Part shown: positions 1-7,554 of the stretch, piece after piece
Position numbering within the stretch: position 1 is the stretch's first letter
Layout: every line of letters starts with the position of its first letter
NCBI GenBank assembly: GCA_028283725.1
Contig: JAPWKC010000003.1
Location: 186,001 to 250,000 of the forward strand
Direction: 5' to 3'
Origin: Neorhizobium sp.
GTDB lineage: Bacteria; Pseudomonadota; Alphaproteobacteria; Rhizobiales; Rhizobiaceae
DNA length: 64,000 nucleotides
The notes under the pieces: model-generated
The model's database searches: none
Seen by the model: only the letters and a program-made list of their open reading frames with translations
Told to the model about the DNA's origin: nothing
Position numbers and translations under genes: made by a program

Positions 1-428
1 CATACGCACAGCGCAGCGCCCAGGTTCTGCAGGCGCTGTTTGCCGAAATCGGCGTGACGATGAATATCGAGACGACGGAATTCCCGGCCAAATGGGTGTC
101 CGACGTTATGAAGGGGACCGATTTCGACATGACCATCGTTGCCCATTCGGAGCCGATGGACATCGATATCTATGCGCGCGACCCCTATTACTTCAACTAC
201 AAGAACCCGGCGTTCAACGAGACGCTGACGAAGATCGAGGCGACTGCCGATCCGGCCGAGCAGGACAAGCTCTATGGCGAGGCGCAGACGATTCTCGCCA
301 ATGACGTACCGTCGCTCTTCCTCTTCGTCATGCCGAAGCTCGGCGTGTGGGATGCCAAGCTCAAGGGCCTGTGGGCCAACGAGCCGATCCCGTCCAACGT
401 GCTGACCGACGTGCATTGGGAAGAGTGA
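1..428 (+). CDS. Peptide-type ABC transporter substrate-binding protein, C-terminal fragment
   Basis: This is the C-terminal part of a gene that begins before the window; the open frame runs from base 3 and ends with TGA at 426-428. About 141 residues are visible. They include a stretch on binding the sequence AQVLQ..FAEIGV and a closing segment about solute-dependent residues typical of the last lobe of family 5 (DppA/OppA-like) periplasmic binding proteins. Two permeases and an amidase follow in the same direction, so it very likely feeds that permease pair. The GTG at 54 is internal, not a start. The substrate cannot be told from the fragment; a small peptide, amide or amino compound is an inference from the amidase neighbour. 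Confidence 0.82.
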   Translation, partial: YAQRSAQVLQALFAEIGVTMNIETTEFPAKWVSDVMKGTDFDMTIVAHSEPMDIDIYARDPYYFNYKNPAFNETLTKIEATADPAEQDKLYGEAQTILANDVPSLFLFVMPKLGVWDAKLKGLWANEPIPSNVLTDVHWEE

Positions 429-788
429 GGGTTTTTCGACAGTCTTGCGCTGCGGGGTGATCTGATGAGGGGCGGGGTGGTTGCCCAAGGGCACGCCCCC
501 TCCCGATCCCTGAAGCCCTTCGATCTGGCCCTTCCCATCAAGGGGAGGTGCTCAACCCGGCGCAGGGCCGGGCCTTTTCGAGGCAGTTCGGTGCTGCGCG
601 TCTGCTCTCATTGTTGTGAGGGAGATGGCCGACCGGCCAGAGGGGGAGGGCGATCAACGAACGCCCCGTCCCGGCGAAAACCGATACCTCGCGCGGTCAA
701 AGGTCCATGACAGGGCCGTCCCGCATCCACCCCTCGTCTGTCGTGATCACGTGGATATGAGGGTCAATACAATGCCCAGGTAGAGTGC
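429..788. other. Intergenic region with GC hairpins, no gene seen
   Basis: This 360-base gap lies between the binding protein and its first permease. It contains two hairpins: CCTTCCC/GGGGAGG (530-536/542-548, one wobble pair) and CCCGGC/GCCGGG (556-561/567-572). The C/T-rich and G/A-rich character resembles the intergenic hairpin family also present at 58323-58344. Small open frames here lack ribosome binding sites and coding character. The gap probably serves as an intercistronic stabiliser or partial terminator that keeps binding protein in excess over permease. Confidence 0.5.
556..578 (+). terminator. Possible terminator/attenuator after binding protein gene
   Basis: A 6-bp GC stem (556-561 with 567-572) is followed by CC and four T residues (575-578). 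It lies 128 bases after the binding protein stop and would reduce transcription into the permease genes. Confidence 0.4.
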
Positions 789-1739
789 ATGATTTCAATT
801 CTCCTCCGCCGGATCGTCAGCCTCGTCGTGACGCTGCTGGTGGTCTCGGTGCTGATCTTCTTCGTGATGAACCTTCTGCCGGGCGATCCGGCAGCGATCA
901 TGCTCGGCACATCGGCAAGCCCGGATACGCTGGCAGCACTTCGCGCCGAACTCGGCCTCGATCAGCCGCTTCCGGTGCGTTATCTCGCATGGCTGACCGG
1001 CGTGCTGCATGGCGATCTCGGCCGGTCCTATACCTATGGCGTGCCGGTGGCGGGCCTGATCGCAGACCGGCTGGCCGTCACGATCCCGCTGGCGCTGATC
1101 GCCGTCGTCATTTCCGTTGCGATCGCCGTGCCGCTCGGCGTGCAGGCGGCGCGCAAGCATAACGGCCTGTTCGACGTGATCGCCGGGTTCTTCTCCTATA
1201 TCAGCATCGCGTTGCCGGCCTTCTGGGTCGGGCTTCTCCTGATCATCGTCTTTTCCACCATGCTCGGCCTGATGCCGGCCGGTGGTTTTCCGGGGTGGGG
1301 CGAGGGTTTTGGCGAGGGCCTGAAGGCACTGGTGATGCCGGCGATCGCGCTGGCGCTGCCGCAGGCGGGCGTGCTGACCCGTGTTGCCCGCGCCGCCGTG
1401 CTCGAAGTGATGAACGAGGATTTTGTCCGCACCGCGCGCGCCAAGGGGATCAGCGAAAACACCGCGATCTGGCGGCATGCCGTACCGAATGCGCTGGTGC
1501 CGGTCGTCACCATGATCGGCCTGCAATTCACCTTTCTCATCGCGGGCGCCGTGCTCGTCGAAAACGTCTTCAATCTGCCGGGGCTCGGACGGCTCGCCTA
1601 TCAGGCGCTGTCGCAGCGTGACATCGTCGTCATGCAGGATGTCGTCCTGTTCTTCTCGGCACTGGTCATCGTCATGAATTTCATTGTCGACCTCGTCTAT
1701 CTCGTCATCGATCCGCGTCTTCGGGCAGGTGCACGATGA
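789..1739 (+). CDS. ABC transporter permease, DppB/OppB family
   Basis: An integral membrane permease of 316 residues, the usual size for DppB-type subunits of peptide/nickel importers. The N-terminal helix is followed by the family's LLPGDPA segment (about residues 30-36), then several hydrophobic helices. The cytoplasmic EAA loop is seen as ARAAVLEVMNEDFVRTARAKG near residue 205. The C-terminus ends in the typical DPRLR. The stop overlaps the next gene by four bases (ATGA at 1736), a sign of translational coupling. Start chosen at ATG 789, within MISILLRRIVSLV, the normal beginning for the family. Substrate unknown; probably a peptide or amide compound. Confidence 0.9.
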   Translation: MISILLRRIVSLVVTLLVVSVLIFFVMNLLPGDPAAIMLGTSASPDTLAALRAELGLDQPLPVRYLAWLTGVLHGDLGRSYTYGVPVAGLIADRLAVTIPLALIAVVISVAIAVPLGVQAARKHNGLFDVIAGFFSYISIALPAFWVGLLLIIVFSTMLGLMPAGGFPGWGEGFGEGLKALVMPAIALALPQAGVLTRVARAAVLEVMNEDFVRTARAKGISENTAIWRHAVPNALVPVVTMIGLQFTFLIAGAVLVENVFNLPGLGRLAYQALSQRDIVVMQDVVLFFSALVIVMNFIVDLVYLVIDPRLRAGAR

Positions 1740-2554
1740 AGAAGATCCTCCGTCGTCCGCTCTTCCTCACCGGTCTCCTCATCACCGCCGTGCTCGTCAT
1801 CGTGGCGCTCGTCTCGCTCGTGTGGACACCGCAGCCGCCGACGAAAATGAATATCCTGCACAAGCTGCAGCCGCCGCTTGCCTACGGGTTCCTCGGCACC
1901 GACCAGTTCGGCCGCGACCTTGCCTCGGCGCTGATGGTGGGAGCGTGGAATTCGCTTTCCACGTCGGTTCTCGCGGTCGTTCTCGGGGCCAGCATCGGCA
2001 CCGCCGTCGGCGTCATCGTCGCGATCTATCGCGGCTGGTTCGAGATCGTCGTCATGCGCGGCTGCGACATCATCTTCGCGGTGCCGCCGATCCTGTCTGC
2101 CATGATGCTCGGCGCCTTTCTCGGCTCGGGGCGGTTTACCGCGATCATCGCGATCGCCGTGTTCATGGTGCCGGTGTTTGCCCGCCTGACGCTCAGCGCC
2201 GCGCTGCAGATCTGGACCCGCGACTATGTAATGGCGGCAATCGGCATCGGACGGTCGAAGGGCACGATCACGCTCGTGCATGTGCTGCCGAACATTTCCA
2301 ACCAGATCATCGTGCAGGTGACGATCCAGCTCGGACTTGCCATCCTTACCGAGGCGGGTCTCTCGTTTCTCGGGCTCGGCATGCCGCCACCGGCGCCGAC
2401 CTGGGGGCGGATGCTTGCAGACGCGCAGACATTCCTCGGCATCGCGCCGTGGCTTGCCATCCTGCCGGGCCTTGCGATCGCGTTTGCGGTTCTCGGCCTC
2501 AACATGCTGGGCGACGGTTTGCGCGACCTGCTCGACCCGCGCGACAAATCCTGA
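1736..2554 (+). CDS. ABC transporter permease, DppC/OppC family
   Basis: The partner permease, 272 residues, with a single N-terminal helix followed by the conserved GTDQFGRDL signature near residues 54-62 that marks DppC/OppC proteins. The EAA loop (IWTRDYVMAAIGIGRSK) lies near residue 165, and the segment ILTEAGLSFLGLGMP near 205 is the family hallmark. It ends with a LLDPRD motif. It overlaps the upstream permease by 4 bp and is followed after 30 bp by the amidase. No ATPase gene occurs in this operon, at least inside the window; the ATPases may precede the window or be shared with another system. Confidence 0.9.
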   Translation: MKKILRRPLFLTGLLITAVLVIVALVSLVWTPQPPTKMNILHKLQPPLAYGFLGTDQFGRDLASALMVGAWNSLSTSVLAVVLGASIGTAVGVIVAIYRGWFEIVVMRGCDIIFAVPPILSAMMLGAFLGSGRFTAIIAIAVFMVPVFARLTLSAALQIWTRDYVMAAIGIGRSKGTITLVHVLPNISNQIIVQVTIQLGLAILTEAGLSFLGLGMPPPAPTWGRMLADAQTFLGIAPWLAILPGLAIAFAVLGLNMLGDGLRDLLDPRDKS

Positions 2555-2584
2555 TCTTGCAGACTTGAAAGAGAAGATATTGCC

Positions 2585-3979
2585 ATGAACGATCTATTGA
2601 AGCTGTCCATCCGCGAACTCGTCGATCTCTACAAGGCGCGCAAGCTCTCGCCGTCGGAATACTGGGTGGCGGTGGAAGAGCGCGTCGAAGCCTTCGAACC
2701 GCATATCGCCGCGCTCTATCTCTACAATCCGGAAAGCGCACGCGCGCAGGCGAAAGCCTCGACCGAGCGTTACGCCCGTGGCGAGACGATGGGCCTGCTC
2801 GACGGCATTCCGGTGACGCTGAAGGAATTCGTCGCCACCAAGGGCGATCCGATGCCGAATGGCACAGCTGCGGTCGATCTCGTGCCGTCGCCCTATGACG
2901 CGCCGATCACCGAGCGGCTGCGCGAGGACGGGGCGGTGATCTTCGCCAAGACGACGGCGCCGGATTACGGCATGCTGTCTTCGGGTCTTTCGAGCTTCCA
3001 TGCCCTGTCGCGCAACCCCTGGGACGTGACGCAGAACCCAGGCGGTTCGAGCGCCGGTGCATCTGCCGCCGCCGCCGCAAGCTACGGCCCTCTGCATATC
3101 GGCACCGATATCGGCGGTTCGGTGCGTCTGCCTGCCGGCTGGACCGGGCTTTACGGCTTCAAGCCGAGCCAGGGCCGCATCCCGCTCGACAATTATTATG
3201 TCGGCCGCTGTGCAGGACCGATGACCCGTACGGTGGAAGACAGTGCCATGTCGATGGCGACGCTGTCGCGCACCGACTGGCGCGACGGCATGGGCCTGCC
3301 GCCGAACGATTTCAACTGGCTGGACCTTAATATCGACGTCAAGGGCATGACGATCGGTTTGATGATGGATTCCGGTTGCGGCCTGCCGCTGGACGAAGAG
3401 GTTCGCGATGCGGTGATCGCCGCCGCCAAACTGTTCGAAGAGGCGGGCGCCATCGTCGTTCCGGTCGAGCCGGTGCTGACGCGCGACATGCTCGACGGTC
3501 TCGACAAGTTCTGGCGCGCCCGTTTCTGGGGTACGATCGGCAACATGCCGGACGAGCGCAAGGCGAAGATCCTGCCCTATATCTTCAAATGGGCTGAGGG
3601 TGCCGCATCGGTGACTGGCGTGGAAGCCGCGCATGGCTTCAACCAGACGCTGGAGATGCGCAAGACCTGCGGCGCGCTGTTCTCCAAGGTCGATGCTGTC
3701 CTTTCGCCGACCAATCCGGTCGTCTCCTATCCGGCCGACTGGGCCTCGCCGACCAACGACCCGGCGCTGCCCTTCGAGCATATCTGCTACACGGTGCCGT
3801 GGAACATGTCCGAACAGCCGGCCGCCTCGATCAATTGCGGCTATTCGCGCTCCGGCATGCCGATCGGGTTGCAGATCGTCGGTCCGCGCTATGACGACAT
3901 GCGGGTGCTGAAGCTCTCCAAGGTCTTCGAAACCTGGACGGGTGGCGTCAAGGCCTGGCCGGAGCCGCCGGCCGCCTGA
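2585..3979 (+). CDS. Amidase, amidase-signature family
   Basis: A 464-residue amidase-signature hydrolase that cleaves carboxylic amides to acid plus ammonia. The catalytic triad can be placed by family spacing: Lys80 in GIPVTLKEF, cis-Ser155 in NPGGSSAGAS and nucleophile Ser179 in DIGGSVRLP. The 24-residue distance between the two serines matches the family. The glycine/serine-rich signature spans about residues 151-190. A good ribosome binding region (AGAGAAG) precedes ATG 2585. Being last in an ABC uptake operon suggests it processes the imported compound in the cytoplasm. Which amide is used cannot be read from sequence; GatA is unlikely because no gatB or gatC lies nearby. Confidence 0.88.
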   Translation: MNDLLKLSIRELVDLYKARKLSPSEYWVAVEERVEAFEPHIAALYLYNPESARAQAKASTERYARGETMGLLDGIPVTLKEFVATKGDPMPNGTAAVDLVPSPYDAPITERLREDGAVIFAKTTAPDYGMLSSGLSSFHALSRNPWDVTQNPGGSSAGASAAAAASYGPLHIGTDIGGSVRLPAGWTGLYGFKPSQGRIPLDNYYVGRCAGPMTRTVEDSAMSMATLSRTDWRDGMGLPPNDFNWLDLNIDVKGMTIGLMMDSGCGLPLDEEVRDAVIAAAKLFEEAGAIVVPVEPVLTRDMLDGLDKFWRARFWGTIGNMPDERKAKILPYIFKWAEGAASVTGVEAAHGFNQTLEMRKTCGALFSKVDAVLSPTNPVVSYPADWASPTNDPALPFEHICYTVPWNMSEQPAASINCGYSRSGMPIGLQIVGPRYDDMRVLKLSKVFETWTGGVKAWPEPPAA

Positions 3980-3993
3980 GCGACTGGCAGGAG

Positions 3994-4016
3994 TGGCCCG
4001 CATTGCGGGCCATTTT
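3994..4016 (+). terminator. Rho-independent terminator of the amidase operon
   Basis: A perfect 8-bp stem TGGCCCGC/GCGGGCCA (3994-4001 with 4005-4012), ATT loop, followed by TTTT. It starts 15 bases after the amidase stop. Confidence 0.8.
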
Positions 4017-4042
4017 CATTGCCGACAACCTGTCGCGATGAT

Positions 4043-4067
4043 GGAACCAAACGGCAGACGCCGCGTT
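4043..4067 (+). promoter_or_regulatory. EcfG-type general stress promoter
   Basis: GGAAC at 4043-4047 and CGTT at 4064-4067 are separated by exactly 16 bases, matching the known EcfG consensus GGAAC-N16/17-CGTT. It points rightward, lies just after a terminator, and is about 190 bases upstream of the DUF883-like gene. The leader would be long. Confidence 0.6.
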
Positions 4068-4193
4068 ACGCTTCCGACGCAAAAAGCGTGGCTCGGTTCG
4101 CCTGATTGCAGGCGGATCGCAGGAGGGGCGTTCGGAACGGTGTCTCGGGGTTGACCCGCACCCCCGTGTCTTTCGCTCTTTTACCCGCGCGAT

Positions 4194-4222
4194 TTGAGCT
4201 TCATCAAGGTCAGCAGTAATCT
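4194..4222 (+). promoter_or_regulatory. Candidate sigma-70-type promoter of the DUF883-like gene
   Basis: TTGAGC (4194-4199), 17-base spacer and TAATCT (4217-4222). Transcription would begin near 4229, about 29 bases before the ATG at 4258. It would act alongside the EcfG-type site upstream. Confidence 0.45.
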
Positions 4223-4257
4223 GCGACACCTATAGTTTTGGCGAACAGGAGATACCG

Positions 4258-4605
4258 ATGGCGACCACCAGCACCGCACAGGCCGAAGCAAAGAGCAGCC
4301 GTAACGGCGCCGCAGCCAATTCCAACGATATCGAAGCGCAGATCGCGCAGCTTCGCGATGATATTGCCTCGCTTGCCAAGACCGTTGCCGCCGTCGGCAA
4401 TGCCAAGGCGGAAGAGGTCAAGGGCAAGGCCCGCCGGGCCGCCAACGAAGCTGCCGATGCTTCGATCAGCGTCGTCGAGGCTGCCCGCGAGCAGGCCGTT
4501 TCCTTCGAGAGGGATCTCGAAAATCAGATCCGCACCAATCCGATCCAGTCTGTCGCGATTGCGGCCGGGATCGGCTTCGTCTTCGCGCTTCTGACCCGCC
4601 GATGA
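4258..4605 (+). CDS. DUF883/ElaB-YqjD-like small membrane-anchored protein
   Basis: A 115-residue protein with a long charged helical region (about 20-90: segments such as IEAQIAQLRDDIASLAKTVAAVG) and a C-terminal hydrophobic segment ending in LLTRR (about 93-115). This is the layout of DUF883 proteins such as E. coli ElaB and YqjD, inner-membrane proteins linked to stationary phase and stress. ATG 4258 follows AGGAGAT. The next gene, a membrane protein, starts 32 bp later, and in E. coli yqjD is likewise followed by a YqjE-type holin-like gene. Upstream sites include an EcfG-type and a sigma-70-type promoter, which fits a stress role. Exact function is not known. Confidence 0.75.
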   Translation: MATTSTAQAEAKSSRNGAAANSNDIEAQIAQLRDDIASLAKTVAAVGNAKAEEVKGKARRAANEAADASISVVEAAREQAVSFERDLENQIRTNPIQSVAIAAGIGFVFALLTRR

Positions 4606-4636
4606 TCCCAGGCCCTCTATCGATGAAGGGACCTTT

Positions 4637-5083
4637 ATGATGGGTGGATTGGGGCCGATACTGGCTTCGCTGGCCGCGGGTAATGCCGCGGCTTTCGCGC
4701 ACCGGATGAAGCGAAACGCCGTGGTCTATGCGGTTATTCTTCTGTTCGTGCTGACGGCCTATGTTCTGGCAGTGGCAGCGCTTGCGATCTATCTCGGCCA
4801 GATGTGGGGCATGCCGATCGGCCTTCTCGTCGTGGCCGCGGGTGCGCTCGTGCTTGCGGTGTTCATCTATCTCTGCGTGATGCTGGCCGACCGGGCTGCG
4901 GAACAACGTCGCCGTCAGGCGGCAGCCGCCGATACGCAAAGGGCGATGATGGTGACGGCGGCGCTGACGGCCGTTCCGGCGATCATCAAATCCAGACCGC
5001 TGATGGCGGTTGCCGTTGCAAGCGGCGTGGCGTTTCTCGCGACGAAAGTGCTGGCGCCGGGATCTTCGTCGTCGGACGACTGA
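4637..5083 (+). CDS. YqjE/holin-like membrane protein
   Basis: A 148-residue protein with two close hydrophobic helices (about residues 27-53 and 58-85) and a weaker third near the C-terminus, plus a charged linker AEQRRRQAAA near 93. The layout resembles the YqjE / phage-holin-III-like membrane proteins that accompany DUF883 genes. There is no phage context, so a lysis role is not supported. It shares an operon with the DUF883-like gene and is closed by a strong terminator. It probably acts with its neighbour at the inner membrane under stress; that is inference. Confidence 0.68.
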   Translation: MMGGLGPILASLAAGNAAAFAHRMKRNAVVYAVILLFVLTAYVLAVAALAIYLGQMWGMPIGLLVVAAGALVLAVFIYLCVMLADRAAEQRRRQAAAADTQRAMMVTAALTAVPAIIKSRPLMAVAVASGVAFLATKVLAPGSSSSDD

Positions 5084-5109
5084 CGCATTGGTCGTGCGAT
5101 GAACTGGAA

Positions 5110-5137
5110 GGCTCGCGACGTATCGCGGGCCTTTTTT
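5110..5137 (+). terminator. Rho-independent terminator of the DUF883-holin pair
   Basis: A 9-bp stem GGCTCGCGA/TCGCGGGCC (5110-5118 with 5123-5131, one G-U pair), 4-base loop, followed by six T residues. Confidence 0.85.
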
Positions 5138-5261
5138 CGTATCGGAGCAATTTCCCCTTCGAAGCGCGAAACATGTCCATCTTTTTGCCGTCGCGCCATT
5201 TCGGATGCAAAGCGCACTTCGCGCTTCTGCTGCCTTCGCTCTCGAAAAAGCAGGTCTTGTT

Positions 5262-6020
5262 TCAAAGAAACGGTCGTTTCGGCTCCACAGGCGGCGTCCA
5301 GCCGGCGAGCTTGCGCAGGCCATCGACGTCGATGACCTCGCAGCCCTTTTCGAGCCAGCGGATCAGCTTGTCGGCCGCGAGCTTGCGGAAGGTCTTGTTG
5401 GTGTGGACGAGCGAAAGGCCGAGTGTGTCGGCGCAATGCTGCTGGGTGACGGGAATGTTGGCCGGCCTGTCGTCGGAGGACGCACCCGTCGATTTCGCCC
5501 GCCAATCGAGGAAGGAGAGCAGATAGGCTGCCCGTTCCATCGCGCTGCGGCGGCCGACGCTCAAGAGGTGCTCGTCGAGCATCGTCTCCTCGCGGGCGGC
5601 AAGCCAGGTAATATCATAGGCGAGCGACGGATGTTGTTCGTAGAGCGTCATCAGCCGGTCGCGCTCAAAGGCGCAAAGCGTCATGCGCGTCAGGGATTCC
5701 ACCGAATGCTGCATTTCCAGCATGATATTGCCCTGAAGACCGATGAGATCGCCGGGAAGGATGTAGTTGAGGATCTGGCGGCTGCCATCCTCCAGCATCT
5801 TGTAGCGGAAGCCCCAGCCGGTGAGGACTGTATAGAGCTGCGCATGGCGCTCGCCCTCGGTGATGATCGAAGCGCCGGGCTCGGCCAACACATCGCTCGC
5901 CTTGAAGCTGGCGATGAAATCCAGCTCGCTCTCGTTGAAATCGCGAAAGCCGGGGCGCTGGCGCAATGGACAGTGATGGCAGGTTATGCGGGGCGGGCTG
6001 GCGGTCTTGGTCGTGGCCAT
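5262..6020 (-). CDS. Crp/Fnr family transcription regulator
   Basis: A 252-residue regulator. Residues about 30-150 form a cyclic-nucleotide-binding-type beta roll (GASIITEGERHAQLYTVLTGW, LPGDLIGLQG). A long dimerisation helix follows, then a C-terminal helix-turn-helix around residues 190-235 (QQHCADTLGLSLVHTNKTFRKLA). The N-terminus carries a CHHCPLR cysteine pair, but the four-cysteine pattern of oxygen-sensing Fnr is absent, so an iron-sulphur sensor is not established. It faces away from the DUF883-holin operon and is divergent from the receiver gene at 6242. Proteins of this subgroup are common in rhizobia beside stress genes; the ligand is unknown. Confidence 0.85.
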   Translation of the reverse strand: MATTKTASPPRITCHHCPLRQRPGFRDFNESELDFIASFKASDVLAEPGASIITEGERHAQLYTVLTGWGFRYKMLEDGSRQILNYILPGDLIGLQGNIMLEMQHSVESLTRMTLCAFERDRLMTLYEQHPSLAYDITWLAAREETMLDEHLLSVGRRSAMERAAYLLSFLDWRAKSTGASSDDRPANIPVTQQHCADTLGLSLVHTNKTFRKLAADKLIRWLEKGCEVIDVDGLRKLAGWTPPVEPKRPFL

Positions 6021-6241
6021 CGGTGGTCCTGAAGCTGAGAGATTGTCCGGTAATACAGATTTGGGATACGAACAGCGAAAGGAAAGGTGACGGCAAGCCG
6101 TGTCTACAGGAAACGGAGTATGAGGAATTTTTTCTTATAAATAAGGGGACGAAAAGGTTCGCACTGTGTCTTTTTTAAATGACCAGTCCAAATTTCGGTG
6201 GTCTACGGCTCATAGTCGTCACAATTTTCGGGAGCCGGACG

Positions 6242-6610
6242 TTGCGCATACTCATCGTCGATCCCGAATATCTTGTCGCGCTGGAGGCGGAAAGCCTGAT
6301 CCAGCAAAGTCTTGTGCAACAGGCCGCTGGCGGGTTCTGCCTGATCGCCATGCCGCGCGACCTGCCGGCCATGCTGTCGGCGGAGACTTTCGACGTCGTT
6401 GTCATCGATGAAGATATTGCGCAAAGAGCTGAAAACAGCGCGGCGCTGGCACGGCTCGGCATGCCCGTCGTGGTTCTGACGTTCCATGCGGACGAACCGG
6501 TGCGTTCAGATGGAAGACTGATGGTGGCCAAGCCGTTCGAGGACGACATCCTGATCGCGGCGGTGGCCGAAGCCATCCGCCGCGCGTCGCCTCCCAGCGA
6601 AACAGGGTAA
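6242..6610 (+). CDS. Stand-alone response-regulator receiver protein
   Basis: About 122 residues forming one receiver domain: Asp7 at the end of beta-1 (LIVDPEY), a likely phospho-acceptor Asp56 (VVVIDED), Thr80 and Lys97 (VAKPF). The acidic pocket is weakened because the usual second acidic residue is a proline. No output domain is present. I prefer the TTG at 6242 because GGGAG lies 8 bases upstream and it begins directly at beta-1; an in-frame ATG at 6179 has no ribosome binding site. It converges on ecfG with 17 bp between stops. A single-domain receiver in a general stress locus could tune phosphoflow to PhyR, but this is inference. Confidence 0.75.
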   Translation: MRILIVDPEYLVALEAESLIQQSLVQQAAGGFCLIAMPRDLPAMLSAETFDVVVIDEDIAQRAENSAALARLGMPVVVLTFHADEPVRSDGRLMVAKPFEDDILIAAVAEAIRRASPPSETG

Positions 6611-6627
6611 TATCGGAATGCCGCCGA

Positions 6628-7200
6628 TCAGCTGCCGAAGGCGCGGGACGTGATCGCCGCATCGCCGGCATCGGGGCCGTAATCGCCTTCGCCGGATACG
6701 CCGAGCAATTCCTGCAGGCGGGTCCTGGCGCGTGAGACGCGGCTCTTGATCGTTCCGACGGCGCAGCCGCAGATCTCGGCGGCCTCCTCATAAGCAAAGC
6801 CCGCAGCGCCGACGAGAACGATCGCCTCGCGCTGGTCGTCCGGCAGCTTGTCGAGCGCCTTGCGGAAATCTTCCAGATCAAGGCGGCCGTATTGTTCCGG
6901 GTGCACGGAAAAGCGCTCGGAAAACAAGCCGTCGGAATCCTGCACTTCACGGCCGCGCTTGCGCATCTGGCTGTAGAATTCGTTGCGCAGGATGGTGAAG
7001 AGCCAGGCACGCATATTGGTGCCGGGGGTGAAACTTTTCTGGTTTGCCCAGGCCTTCATGATCGTGTCCTGCACCAGATCGTCCGCCTTGTCGTGGCGGC
7101 CGGTCAGCGACACGGCAAAGGCACGCAGGTTGGGCAGCGATGCCAGGAGATCGCGCTTGAAGACGCGGTCGTCGCTTTCCGCTTCCTTGTCCTTGATCAT
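6628..7200 (-). CDS. ecfG: General stress ECF sigma factor EcfG
   Basis: A 190-residue ECF sigma factor. Region 2 lies at about residues 15-85 (GRHDKADDLVQDTIMKAW, then MRAWLFTILRNEF) and region 4 at about 118-165 (LPDDQREAIVLVGAAGFAYEEAA, then GTIKSRVSRARTRL). In alphaproteobacteria EcfG directs the general stress regulon from GGAAC-N16/17-CGTT promoters and is held inactive by NepR. Here it overlaps nepR by four bases (7197-7200), so the two are translationally coupled and share the promoter near 7452-7476. Its position next to nepR and phyR makes the assignment firm. Confidence 0.95.
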   Translation of the reverse strand: MIKDKEAESDDRVFKRDLLASLPNLRAFAVSLTGRHDKADDLVQDTIMKAWANQKSFTPGTNMRAWLFTILRNEFYSQMRKRGREVQDSDGLFSERFSVHPEQYGRLDLEDFRKALDKLPDDQREAIVLVGAAGFAYEEAAEICGCAVGTIKSRVSRARTRLQELLGVSGEGDYGPDAGDAAITSRAFGS

Positions 7201-7418
7201 TTCGCTTCCACCTGCTTGGTCAGAGCAGCGTTCTTCTCGGCTTCGTCGAGCCTTTCGAGAAGATCGAGAAAACGATCCGGAATGCCTTCCTCCTGCACCG
7301 CGTCGTAAAAATCGCGCAGCTTTCGGGAAATCGAGGCGTTGGGAGACGTCGATCCGGGCCGGGCCTGATGGGTTTGAACAGAGGTCATCTCATCTTTTTT
7401 TCTAATGTCGTCACTCAT
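7197..7418 (-). CDS. nepR: Anti-sigma factor NepR
   Basis: A 73-residue protein matching the NepR pattern: a short polar N-terminus, then two helices (ISRKLRDFYDAVQEEGIPDRFLDLLERLDEAE, about residues 30-62 when split) that bind EcfG and, under stress, phosphorylated PhyR. It sits between divergent phyR and downstream ecfG, as in most Rhizobiales. The start is uncertain: ATG 7418 has no clear ribosome binding site, and ATG 7388, giving 63 residues, has AAAGATGAG just upstream. The core helices are unaffected by the choice. Confidence 0.93.
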   Translation of the reverse strand: MSDDIRKKDEMTSVQTHQARPGSTSPNASISRKLRDFYDAVQEEGIPDRFLDLLERLDEAEKNAALTKQVEAK

Positions 7419-7451
7419 TCACATTGGCCCGTTGCGCTATGGTTCGAACAA

Positions 7452-7476
7452 AATGCCCGACATCGAAAAAAGTTCC
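7452..7476 (-). promoter_or_regulatory. Candidate EcfG-type promoter of nepR-ecfG
   Basis: On the minus strand GGAAC (7476-7472) is followed after 16 bases by CATT (7455-7452). This is one mismatch from CGTT and fits the looser rhizobial RpoE2 form GGAAC-N18-TT. It would give autoregulation of nepR-ecfG. Confidence 0.5.
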
Positions 7477-7485
7477 GCACCTTGC

Positions 7486-7510
7486 GGAACTTTTTTATCG
7501 GGCCCACGTT
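7486..7510 (+). promoter_or_regulatory. EcfG-type promoter of phyR
   Basis: GGAAC (7486-7490), 16-base spacer, CGTT (7507-7510): an exact match to the EcfG consensus, 45 bases before the phyR ATG. Its -35 element is the right arm of a perfect 8-bp inverted repeat (7472-7479/7483-7490). The left arm is the -35 of the divergent nepR promoter. Confidence 0.85.
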
Positions 7511-7554
7511 GTAGCCAGGTCAATTGCCCATCCGGGCGCCAGGGGAGATATTGT

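Noticed and set aside
4134-4158. Second EcfG promoter before the DUF883-like gene (GGAAC at 4134-4138)
   Set aside because: No CGTT or acceptable TT lies at 16-19 bases; the sequence there is CCCGC.
4637-5083. Prophage remnant because of the holin-like protein
   Set aside because: No lysin, tail, integrase or other phage gene is near. Its pairing with a DUF883-like gene fits a cellular stress pair.
7472-7496. Intrinsic terminator (8-bp stem plus six T residues) between nepR and phyR
   Set aside because: No transcript should end there. Both arms contain GGAAC -35 boxes, with matching -10 boxes 16 bases away on each strand, so it is better read as overlapping divergent promoters.
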